DNA of 21,538 nucleotides from a virus, in IMG/VR virus record IMGVR_UViG_3300047564_004647, positions 1-21,538 of that record. One strand, written 5' to 3'. The first letter of the stretch is position 1, and each line of letters starts with the position of its first letter. The notes under the pieces are model-generated. The model was not told the DNA's origin. It worked only from the letters and a program-made list of their open reading frames with translations, and searched no databases. The translations under genes were made by a program, and so were the position numbers. Below are positions 14,347 to 20,648 of this stretch, one piece after another.

Positions 14347-16506
14347 ATGACCGTCAACCACGAAATCAAGTCCCACCTTGCCCGACTGCTTGCCACCGAA
14401 GACCTTGTAGTTGAACATAAGAAAGTAGAGACTGCTTGCTTTAATGTTCATACCCGTGTACTCACTCTGCCGATGTGGGAACGAGCTAGTAATACCGTCT
14501 ATGACCTTCTGGTGGGTCATGAAGTTGGTCATGCTCTCTATACTCCTGATGAGGACTGGTTGAAGGATCATCGGATTCCACCACAGTTTGTAAATGTGGT
14601 TGAGGATGCTCGTATTGAGAAATTGATGAAGCGTCGGTATGCCGGTCTTGCCAAGACCTTCTATGCCGGTTATAAGGAACTTTCTGATGATGATTTCTTC
14701 CAGATTGCTGATGATGACCTGGAAACCTATAATCTTGCTGACCGTGCAAATCTTTACTTCAAGGTTGGTAATTTCACGACTCTTGAGTTTAACTCGGAAG
14801 AGAAGGAAATTATCAATTTGATTAGTGTGGCAGAAACTTTTGCTGATACTTTGGTTGCAGCAGAAGAACTTTACAAGTATTGCAAGAAGAAGCAAGAAGA
14901 AGAAACCAAAATCAATCTAGATTCTCACGAAAATCAAACCAGTGGTTCTGGAGATTCCAGTGCTTCTGATTTCTCGGAAGAGTCTGAAAGTGAGAATGGA
15001 CATCCTGAGTCTGAGGGTGATGATGGTTCTGAATCTGATCAGGGTCCTCAGCAACAGGGGCAACAGCAACCTCAACAGAAAACTTCTAATGAGGGTGGTG
15101 ATAATTCTGATCCTGAAGTGAAAACGATGGATTCTCTTGAGGATGCACTTAAAAAACTTGTATCTAACGATGGGTATGAAAATGTTTATCTAGAACTTCC
15201 TGAACTCGATCTCAAAAAGATCATTATTCCCAACTCTGAGATTCACTCTGTTTGCAAAACGCAGTGGGATTGTCATGTCCAAGTACACGATTTTACTAAT
15301 GAACGTGTTTTTGGTGAAGTTGATAAGATGTTTGTCGAATTTAAGCGTTCGGCACAAAAGGAAGTCAATTATCTGGTGAAGGAGTTTGAGTGTCGTAAGG
15401 CAGCAGATTCCTATGCTCGTGCCACAACTGCACGTACTGGTGTTCTGGACTGTTCCAAACTTCATACCTACAAGTTTAACGAAGATCTTTTCAAGAAAGT
15501 TACCACTCTTGCCGATGGTAAAAACCATGGTCTGGTATTCGTTCTGGATTGGTCTGGTTCTATGGCAAATGTGATGTTGGATACTGTGAAGCAACTTTAT
15601 AATCTTGTTTGGTTCTGTAGGAAAGTTTCTATTCCTTTTGAGGTCTTTGCCTTTACAAATGAATATCCTCACGTCACTTATGATGAAAATGGAAAGGCAA
15701 TTTTTCGTGATATTGCGTATACGCCAAAAGAGGGACATATTCAAGTTGGTAACTGGTTCTCTATGATGCATCTACTCACTAGCAAAATTAATACCAACAC
15801 TCTTGATGAGCAGATGAAGAATATTTTTCGTCTTGCTTGCTCTTTTGGTAATAATTACCGTTGCTATTTTCCTATTCCTTCTGGATTAAATCTTTCAGGA
15901 ACTCCTTTGAATGAGGCACTTATTTCTCTTCATCAAATTCTTCCAAAATTTCAGAAAGATAACAAACTGCAAAAAGTTCAGTGTGTTGTTTTGACTGATG
16001 GTGAAGGTTCTGGAGTTAAATGTCATAAAGAAGTTCGTCGTCACTGGGAAGCGGAACCCTATCTTGGCACTTCTTATATTGGAAGTAATTCATTTCTACG
16101 TGACCGCAAGACTGGAAACACTTATTCTTTGAATGTGGAGCACCACGAGTTCACTGATATTCTTCTGAAAAATCTGAAGGATAGGTTTACCAACACTAAC
16201 TTTATTGGTATTCGGGTGATTGAATCTCGTGAAGCTGGTTATTTCATTCGTCGTTATTGTGGTTATTATGGACCTAATTTTGATAAGGTAATGGCATCTT
16301 GGAAAAAAGAAAAATCTTTCTCTATCAAAAATTCCGGATACGATACTTACTTCGGTCTTTCTGCGAGTGCTCTTTCTCAAGATACTGAATTTGAGGTGTC
16401 CAATGATGCTTCCAAATCTCAAATTAAAACTGCATTCGTTAAGAGTCTTAAGAATAAAAAAATGAATAAGAAGGTTCTTGGAGAATTTATTGAACTTGTT
16501 GCCTGA
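14347..16506 (+). CDS. HExxH plus von Willebrand A domain protein (CobT-like)
   Basis: A 719-residue protein with three parts. The N-terminal helical domain (1-185) carries the zincin motif HEVGH (58-62), followed by NVVEDARIEKL (83-93), the E-D-A-R-x-E pattern seen in CobT-like and similar VWA proteins. Residues 190-262 are a low-complexity S/E/D/Q linker. The C-terminal VWA domain (about 390-700) has a complete MIDAS: DWSGS (401-405), Thr519 in SGTPLNEA and Asp551 in LTDGEGSG. Such proteins usually partner a MoxR/CobS AAA+ ATPase. One is encoded at 17784 behind the same repeated regulatory unit. The likely role is an ATPase-assisted metal- or protein-remodelling machine. Active protease function and cobalamin synthesis are both unproven. 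Confidence 0.85.
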   Translation: MTVNHEIKSHLARLLATEDLVVEHKKVETACFNVHTRVLTLPMWERASNTVYDLLVGHEVGHALYTPDEDWLKDHRIPPQFVNVVEDARIEKLMKRRYAGLAKTFYAGYKELSDDDFFQIADDDLETYNLADRANLYFKVGNFTTLEFNSEEKEIINLISVAETFADTLVAAEELYKYCKKKQEEETKINLDSHENQTSGSGDSSASDFSEESESENGHPESEGDDGSESDQGPQQQGQQQPQQKTSNEGGDNSDPEVKTMDSLEDALKKLVSNDGYENVYLELPELDLKKIIIPNSEIHSVCKTQWDCHVQVHDFTNERVFGEVDKMFVEFKRSAQKEVNYLVKEFECRKAADSYARATTARTGVLDCSKLHTYKFNEDLFKKVTTLADGKNHGLVFVLDWSGSMANVMLDTVKQLYNLVWFCRKVSIPFEVFAFTNEYPHVTYDENGKAIFRDIAYTPKEGHIQVGNWFSMMHLLTSKINTNTLDEQMKNIFRLACSFGNNYRCYFPIPSGLNLSGTPLNEALISLHQILPKFQKDNKLQKVQCVVLTDGEGSGVKCHKEVRRHWEAEPYLGTSYIGSNSFLRDRKTGNTYSLNVEHHEFTDILLKNLKDRFTNTNFIGIRVIESREAGYFIRRYCGYYGPNFDKVMASWKKEKSFSIKNSGYDTYFGLSASALSQDTEFEVSNDASKSQIKTAFVKSLKNKKMNKKVLGEFIELVA

Positions 16507-16513
16507 ATAAATA
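16506..16513 (+). promoter_or_regulatory. Late promoter for the small-protein cluster
   Basis: AATAAATA (7 of 8) overlaps the final base of the upstream TGA and ends 22 bases before the ATG at 16536. It should drive the 53-residue, 186-residue and 63-residue ORFs as a late transcript. Confidence 0.65.
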
Positions 16514-16535
16514 AAAAAAGATACCTAGTAAGAAA

Positions 16536-16697
16536 ATGAGCAGATTTTTAGATCTTATCAATGGTAAACCAGAATCTCCTGCACCAGTTGCCGCTCCTGT
16601 AGTAGCACCAGTTGCAAAAGTAGTGGTAGAAAAACCAAAAGTAGTTGCTGTAGGACCAAAAGTAGAGAAAGTAGAAACTGTTTCTGACTCCAAGTGA
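16536..16697 (+). CDS. Small Pro/Val/Lys-rich protein
   Basis: A 53-residue ORF opens MSRFLDLINGKPESPAP and is followed by alternating PV, AP, KV and EK units (PVVAPVAKVVVEKPK). The composition resembles an extended, histone-H1-tail-like linker. A late promoter lies just upstream, and the next ATG begins one base after its TGA. The MSRFLDLI-GKPE start seems familiar from small cyanophage ORFs, though I cannot name a family. A virion-associated or DNA-binding role is a guess from composition and company. Confidence 0.65.
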   Translation: MSRFLDLINGKPESPAPVAAPVVAPVAKVVVEKPKVVAVGPKVEKVETVSDSK

Positions 16698-16698
16698 A

Positions 16699-17259
16699 AT
16701 GAAAACATTTCAGGAATTTATGATAGAATGTTATTCTATCCAAGAAACTTCTCTTACTCGTGTAATGAGCAAGTCTGAAAAGGGTGGAATGGCAATTCTT
16801 TCGGGTCAAAGAGGAGATAAATCAAAGTCCGAAAATAAGGCAAGGTCTGCAAGAACCGAAAGAAGAATTAGAGGTGCTGGTCTTCCAGGACCTACTAAAG
16901 TTTCTGGACGTTATACAGAAAACCCAGGTACACCAGATGAGAAAAAGGTGGGTGAAAAATCTCACGTAGTTTCTTCTGGTAAAATGGGTAAGAGAAAGTT
17001 CAAGAAGACAATCGAGAAACTTGGAACCGAAGGAGGATTGAAGCATAAGCGTAATGCTCCAGAAGGTTCATCTAAGGACGACCAAGATTCTGTATTGATT
17101 CAACGCAAACCAAAAGGATCTGCTACACTCAAAGGAACTTCAAAAACATCTTGGCCAGGCAAAGGAAAGAATGTTGGAGTTGGTAAAATGAAACCAGGAA
17201 GAACTGGTGAGTTTGATACAAAAGTCAAGAACAAAACATTTACTTATGAAGAAGACTAA
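16699..17259 (+). CDS. Probable capsid-packaged internal protein with MKTFQEFM targeting peptide
   Basis: A 186-residue basic protein. It begins MKTFQEFMIE, nearly identical to the capsid-targeting sequence MKTYQEFIAE of T4 internal proteins IPII and IPIII, which sends them into the prohead and is removed by gp21 after Glu10. Glu10 is conserved here. The body (from about residue 20) reads SLTRVMSKSEKGGMAILSGQ, then SENKARSARTERRIRGAG and VSGRYTEN..EKSHVV, resembling a small phage domain related to DUF3293 (uncertain). The C-terminal half is K/G-rich and ends TGEFDTKVKNKTFTYEED. I infer that it is packaged with DNA and delivered to the cell. It overlaps the next ORF by 14 bases. Confidence 0.75.
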   Translation: MKTFQEFMIECYSIQETSLTRVMSKSEKGGMAILSGQRGDKSKSENKARSARTERRIRGAGLPGPTKVSGRYTENPGTPDEKKVGEKSHVVSSGKMGKRKFKKTIEKLGTEGGLKHKRNAPEGSSKDDQDSVLIQRKPKGSATLKGTSKTSWPGKGKNVGVGKMKPGRTGEFDTKVKNKTFTYEED

Positions 17260-17437
17260 ATTTCCATTTGACCACGTAGTCAAATATGATACCAAAGAAG
17301 TTTGGGTAAAGTGTGACAGTGCAATTACTGCTATGGGTATTCCTGCAATGGTGAATGAATATTATCCAGGATACAAGGGTCATATTGGAAGTGAAGAATA
17401 CCTGAATAAACTACGTAATGAATTGGTGAAACCATAA
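17246..17437 (+). CDS. Small unidentified protein
   Basis: A 63-residue ORF starts at ATG 17246, inside the end of the preceding gene (14-base overlap), and reads MKKTKFPFDHVVKYDTKEVW, then KCDSAITAMGIPAMVNEYYP and a basic end. A longer GTG-started frame from 17207 is possible but would overlap the upstream gene much more. It has no transmembrane segment or known motif. A late promoter overlaps its stop codon. Confidence 0.65.
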   Translation: MKKTKFPFDHVVKYDTKEVWVKCDSAITAMGIPAMVNEYYPGYKGHIGSEEYLNKLRNELVKP

Positions 17438-17440
17438 ATA
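17433..17440 (+). promoter_or_regulatory. Late promoter for the 77-residue CTS protein
   Basis: CATAAATA (7 of 8 to TATAAATA) overlaps the preceding stop and ends 19 bases before ATG 17460. Confidence 0.7.
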
Positions 17441-17459
17441 TCTAAAAAAGTCTGTAAAG

Positions 17460-17693
17460 ATGAAAACATTTCAAGAGTTTATGATGGTTTTTGAAGGTAT
17501 GGATATGCCTGCATTTAAAAAAAGGCGTAGAGAACTTCAACGTAAAGCAGACTCTGATGATGCTAAAAAGAGAGGGCATGTTGATAGATTAACTGGAAAA
17601 CCATATGGAACGGCAGAAGCAGAATCTAGAAGAAAAAATTTAAATCCTGCTGAAAGGGAGTCCAGACGCAAGTTTGCTGAAGACCCAGACTGA
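17460..17693 (+). CDS. Small basic probable internal protein with MKTFQEFM targeting peptide
   Basis: A 77-residue protein shares its first eight residues, MKTFQEFM, with the 186-residue protein upstream, again matching the T4 internal-protein targeting peptide. A gp21-type site follows at VFE-G (residues 10-13). The mature remainder is very basic (FKKRRRELQRKADSDDAKKR, then ESRRKNLNPAERESRRKF), like a DNA-condensing or DNA-co-packaged peptide. It has its own late promoter. After the TGA comes the repeated regulatory unit of the CobS-like gene. Confidence 0.75.
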   Translation: MKTFQEFMMVFEGMDMPAFKKRRRELQRKADSDDAKKRGHVDRLTGKPYGTAEAESRRKNLNPAERESRRKFAEDPD

Positions 17694-17750
17694 ACCACTT
17701 TTCAAACCGGCACATAGGGGGTCCCACGACCCCCTTTTTTCTTGTATAAT
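17694..17750 (+). promoter_or_regulatory. Repeated box-hairpin-TATAAT regulatory unit, copy 2
   Basis: A 21-base box at 17694-17714 matches the copy at 14269-14289 at 18 of 21 positions. It is followed by a terminator hairpin and TATAAT at 17745-17750. As in copy 1, there is no good -35 at 17 bases. The predicted start near 17757 gives a 27-base leader. The box begins directly after the TGA of the small CTS protein, so it is not coding. Confidence 0.65.
17716..17740 (+). terminator. Rho-independent terminator before the CobS-like gene
   Basis: The stem GGGGGTC / GACCCCC has a CCAC loop and is followed by six Ts. It ends the late small-protein transcripts and sits inside the repeated regulatory unit. 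Confidence 0.92.
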
Positions 17751-17783
17751 AACTTCAGTTAAACAAAACGACCTAACTACATC

Positions 17784-18920
17784 ATGCCCCGCAAAACTGC
17801 CGTGAATGACGCCCAACTGATCGAATCTATCAAAGAACTCTATGGTACTGAAATTACCTCTGGTGACCTCAAGGGTTTCTGTGCCTCTCGTTCGCTCAAC
17901 TACCAAACCGTAAGCAATAAACTGTCTCAATACAAAACTTCTCGTGGTAAATGGAATCTTGAGGTGACTCAAGAAAAAGTGGAAGAGATTGAACGCTCTT
18001 TCAACAATGTTGCCGTTCTTCCCGAACATCACCAAAACCTTGTTCCTGAAAAAGATGATACCTTCGTCAAGTTTGGTAATTTTAACGATATCAAAAAAAT
18101 TATTCAGTCCCGTCTCTTTTACCCTACGTTCATTACGGGTCTGTCGGGTAATGGTAAAACGTTCAGTGTGGAGCAAGCGTGTGCTCAACTGAAGCGTGAA
18201 CTGATTCGTGTGAACATCACCATCGAAACTGATGAAGACGACCTGATTGGCGGTTTCCGTCTTGTGAATGGTGAAACTGCCTGGCACAATGGACCTGTGA
18301 TTGAGGCTCTTGAGCGTGGTGCAATTCTGCTGCTTGACGAAATTGACCTTGCTTCTAACAAAATCCTGTGCTTGCAATCTGTTCTTGAGGGTAAGGGTGT
18401 CTTCCTGAAGAAGATTGGTCGTTTCGTCAAACCTTCCGCTGGATTCAACGTGATTGCCACCGCAAACACCAAGGGTAAGGGTTCTGATGACGGTAGGTTC
18501 ATTGGCACCAACGTGCTTAATGAGGCGTTCCTGGAGCGTTTCCCCGTGACCTTTGAGCAGTCCTATCCTGTTCCTGCAACCGAACAGAAAATCCTTGAAG
18601 GCATCGCTCTGGACCTTGGCGTAGAGGACCGTGACTTCTGCAAGCGTCTGGTTGATTGGTCGGACGTGATCCGTAAGACGTTCTATGATGGTGGTATTGA
18701 GGAAATCATTAGCACCCGTCGTCTGGTGCATATTATCCGTGCCTACAGTATCTTTAAAGATAAAGCAAAGGCACTCCAAGTTTGCATCAATCGGTTTGAT
18801 GATGAAACTAAACAAGCATTTATGGAACTCTATGACAAAATTGATGCTGACTTTGTGATGCCAACTAAAAACTCTGAACCTGAACTGACTATTGAGGGTG
18901 GTAAAGAAGTCATCTTCTGA
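17784..18920 (+). CDS. cobS: CobS/MoxR-like AAA+ ATPase
   Basis: A 378-residue AAA+ protein of the kind annotated as cobS in cyanomyoviruses. The N-terminal 60 residues have a helix-turn-helix-like segment (SGDLKGFCASRSLNYQTVSN). Then come Walker A GLSGNGKT (119-126), Walker B ILLLDEID (181-188), sensor 1 ATANT (225-229), an arginine finger in ERFPV (Arg252) and a sensor 2 segment ISTRRL near 310. In bacteria CobS works with CobT and CobN to insert cobalt into the corrin ring. No CobN is visible here, so a MoxR-type remodelling role with the VWA protein at 14347 is at least as likely. Most of the gene is GC-richer than its surroundings. Confidence 0.9.
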   Translation: MPRKTAVNDAQLIESIKELYGTEITSGDLKGFCASRSLNYQTVSNKLSQYKTSRGKWNLEVTQEKVEEIERSFNNVAVLPEHHQNLVPEKDDTFVKFGNFNDIKKIIQSRLFYPTFITGLSGNGKTFSVEQACAQLKRELIRVNITIETDEDDLIGGFRLVNGETAWHNGPVIEALERGAILLLDEIDLASNKILCLQSVLEGKGVFLKKIGRFVKPSAGFNVIATANTKGKGSDDGRFIGTNVLNEAFLERFPVTFEQSYPVPATEQKILEGIALDLGVEDRDFCKRLVDWSDVIRKTFYDGGIEEIISTRRLVHIIRAYSIFKDKAKALQVCINRFDDETKQAFMELYDKIDADFVMPTKNSEPELTIEGGKEVIF

Positions 18921-18949
18921 TTGACTAACAAGAAGTAACCTGCTATAAT
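18921..18949 (+). promoter_or_regulatory. Sigma-70 promoter with extended -10 for the replication block
   Basis: TTGACT (18921-18926) begins directly after the CobS stop. A 17-base spacer and TGC-TATAAT (18941-18949) follow, giving near-consensus -35, extended -10 and -10. The start is predicted near 18956. It probably drives the DUF3310-like, gp45 and gp44 genes early in infection. Confidence 0.88.
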
Positions 18950-18951
18950 TG

Positions 18952-18976
18952 GGGGAAGGTAAATTATGACTTCCCC
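18952..18976 (+). repeat. Inverted repeat at the transcription start of the replication block
   Basis: GGGGAAG (18952-18958) and CTTCCCC (18970-18976) form a perfect 7-base dyad with an 11-base loop. It overlaps the predicted start point and ends five bases before the ATG. It could be an operator or a 5' mRNA hairpin that occludes translation initiation. No T tract follows. Confidence 0.6.
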
Positions 18977-18981
18977 TTATT

Positions 18982-19404
18982 ATGTTTGGTCCAGAAGACG
19001 AAAAAAACCTAGTTGAATATACAGTGACTATGAATGAAAATAGTCAAATGCTTAATCTTACAAAAACACCAGTAACTATGAGTGAATCAAAAAATCATCT
19101 TTGGAAATACAATGAAGATAAAATCCTGAAAGATATTCAGGATTATGTAACCAGCACCTATCACGGTCATTATTGTGGTGATGAATCTGGTTATGGTGAT
19201 ATTCAAACAATTGATCTGATGGCAGCAAAGAAACTGGCAGCAGGTTTTTGTCAGGCAAACATCCTGAAGTATGGTTCTCGTTATGGAGACAAGGATGGGC
19301 GTAACAAGCGTGATTTGCTGAAAGTGATTCACTATGCTATGCTTCTACTTCACTTTGATGGGCACTATACCCGTCAAGATAATGGACTTACTGAATTCCG
19401 TTGA
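18982..19404 (+). CDS. DUF3310-like conserved phage protein
   Basis: A 140-residue protein whose C-terminal part (about 50-125) matches the pattern of DUF3310-type phage proteins: HYCGDESGYGDIQTIDLMAA, then GFCQANILKYGSRYGDKDG and NKRDLLKVIHYAMLLLHF. The family is widespread in phages and is sometimes called nucleotide-kinase-related. Its function is not established. The first 45 residues are an extra N-terminal arm, and internal ATGs (19030, 19048, 19078) are alternative starts. The first ATG is kept because it follows the promoter with a short leader. There is no clear ribosome site. Confidence 0.8.
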   Translation: MFGPEDEKNLVEYTVTMNENSQMLNLTKTPVTMSESKNHLWKYNEDKILKDIQDYVTSTYHGHYCGDESGYGDIQTIDLMAAKKLAAGFCQANILKYGSRYGDKDGRNKRDLLKVIHYAMLLLHFDGHYTRQDNGLTEFR

Positions 19405-19430
19405 TTATTATGAAACTTAAAGAAAACTCT

Positions 19431-20096
19431 ATGAAACTGTCAGAAAACACTCTTACTGTTCTTAAAAACTTTGCAGGAATTAACAACTCTATTTTGGTAA
19501 AGCAAGGTAATCGTCTTCGCACTATTTCTGTTGCTAAGAATATTCTTGCCGAGGCAGATATTACTGAGGAGTTTCCTCGTGAGTTTGCTATCTACGATTT
19601 GAATCAATTTCTAAATGGTCTGAGTCTTCATCAGGATCCTGATCTTGATTTTGCCGAAGATTCGCATATTACTATTCGTGAAGGTAAGCGTAGGGTGAAG
19701 TATTTCTATGCTGATCCTAACGTCATTATTTCTCCTCCAGAAAAGGAAATCAAACTTCCTTCTCAAGATGTTTGCTTCCAATTGGAAACTGGATCTCTTG
19801 AAAAGTTGCTGAAGGCAGCAGCAGTTTATCAACTTCCTGACCTTTCTGCCGTTGGTGGTGCGGGTGTGATTCGACTTGTTGTTCGTGACAAGAAGAATGA
19901 TACTTCTAATGAATACTCCATTGTGGTTGGGGAAACTGACAAGGAGTTTACCTTCAACTTCAAGGTCGAGAATATTAAAATCATTCCTGGCGCCTATGAT
20001 GTGGTTGTGTCGGAAAAACTTCTTTCTCAATTTACAAATACTAAATTTGGCGTGACTTACTACATTGCTCTTGAACCTGATAGTACTTTTGGTTGA
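19431..20096 (+). CDS. 45: DNA polymerase sliding clamp gp45
   Basis: A 221-residue clamp (T4 gp45 is 228), a trimeric ring that tethers the polymerase to DNA and, in T4, activates late transcription through gp33 and gp55. The start at 19431 gives MKLSENTLTVLKNFAGINNS, which aligns with the T4 N-terminus MKLSKDTTALLKNFATINSG. An in-frame ATG at 19410 would add seven residues. Other landmarks are FAIYDLNQFLNGLSL (near 55), YFYADPNVIISPP (near 95), FTFNFKVENIKIIPGAYDVVV (near 185) and the C-terminal YYIALEPDSTFG. The stop overlaps the next gene (TGATG). Confidence 0.95.
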   Translation: MKLSENTLTVLKNFAGINNSILVKQGNRLRTISVAKNILAEADITEEFPREFAIYDLNQFLNGLSLHQDPDLDFAEDSHITIREGKRRVKYFYADPNVIISPPEKEIKLPSQDVCFQLETGSLEKLLKAAAVYQLPDLSAVGGAGVIRLVVRDKKNDTSNEYSIVVGETDKEFTFNFKVENIKIIPGAYDVVVSEKLLSQFTNTKFGVTYYIALEPDSTFG

Positions 20097-20500
20097 TGGA
20101 ATTTCTTCTTTATCTCACTCCTGCTGGTCAAGAAATTATCAGCATGATTATGCAAAAAAACTATACTATCAAACAAAATTCTGCTATTTGTAGAAATAAG
20201 GAAATGTTTGGGGTTGTACAATCTCCTGATTTTGTAATTTGTTTGAACAACATTAAAAACACTATCAGTCCAGTTAAGCATTATGTGAATGAAACTGTCT
20301 ATCACGAAGCAGTACACGTTGCACAATCCTGCAAGCGGGGTAAACTGGGTGTAACTGCTACTTTAGATCAGTATAAACTGAATGATGTTATGAGATCTGT
20401 AAAGGCAACTGGTTCTTATGCCGCTTATGAAATGGAGGCATATTACCTTGAAGATAAACCTGAACAAGTAGTGCATTATCTAAAAAAATATTGTTTCTGA
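20096..20500 (+). CDS. Small HExxH protein, possible zinc metallopeptidase
   Basis: A 134-residue protein with YHEAVHVAQSC at residues 69-79, a clear HExxH zinc-binding motif (His70, Glu71, His74). YEMEAYYLED (111-120) could supply the third ligand (Glu112 or Glu114), in the E-x-E-A-Y style of minimal zincins. The start is ATG 20096, one base inside the gp45 stop. A TTG three bases earlier is less likely. It has no signal peptide, so it would act in the cytoplasm. It is tightly coupled on both sides (the next ATG overlaps its TGA), in the middle of the clamp and clamp-loader operon. Substrate and activity are unknown. Confidence 0.78.
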   Translation: MEFLLYLTPAGQEIISMIMQKNYTIKQNSAICRNKEMFGVVQSPDFVICLNNIKNTISPVKHYVNETVYHEAVHVAQSCKRGKLGVTATLDQYKLNDVMRSVKATGSYAAYEMEAYYLEDKPEQVVHYLKKYCF

Positions 20501-20646
20501 TGAAATATCAAGTGAGATATCAACTACCGCCAGATACTCGGTATTTGGAAATGGTTGTTGAGGCAACAACTCAATCTCAGGCAAAGAAAATTGCCCAATC
20601 TCAGGTTCCTTCTGCTAGAATCGTAGGAGGACCACAACCACTTTAA
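20500..20646 (+). CDS. Small conserved-looking hypothetical protein
   Basis: A 48-residue ORF, MKYQVRYQLPPDTRYLEMVV, then EATTQSQAKKIAQSQVPSAR and IVGGPQPL. The pattern strand-V-E-A-T-s-Q-A-helix-strand suggests a small beta-alpha-beta module like those in short phage proteins. Its ATG overlaps the upstream TGA (TGATG), and the next gene begins two bases after its TAA, so it fits the coupled operon and is likely real. Function unknown. Confidence 0.7.
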   Translation: MKYQVRYQLPPDTRYLEMVVEATTQSQAKKIAQSQVPSARIVGGPQPL

Positions 20647-20648
20647 TT

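Noticed and set aside
14329-14895. A 188-codon minus-strand frame opposite the VWA/HExxH gene
   Set aside because: Antisense shadow. The sense strand has a conserved HEVGH and EDARIE pattern, and no promoter or terminator is seen on the minus strand.
17207-17245. GTG-started N-terminal extension of the 63-residue protein
   Set aside because: The extension would overlap the upstream CTS protein by 53 bases, and its residues are out-of-frame translation of that gene. ATG 17246 gives a normal short overlap.
17640-18815. A 391-codon open frame on the minus strand across the CobS-like gene
   Set aside because: It lies entirely opposite a clear AAA+ ATPase with all motifs, has no family resemblance, and every supported gene in the window is on the + strand. 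It reflects the codon bias of the sense gene.
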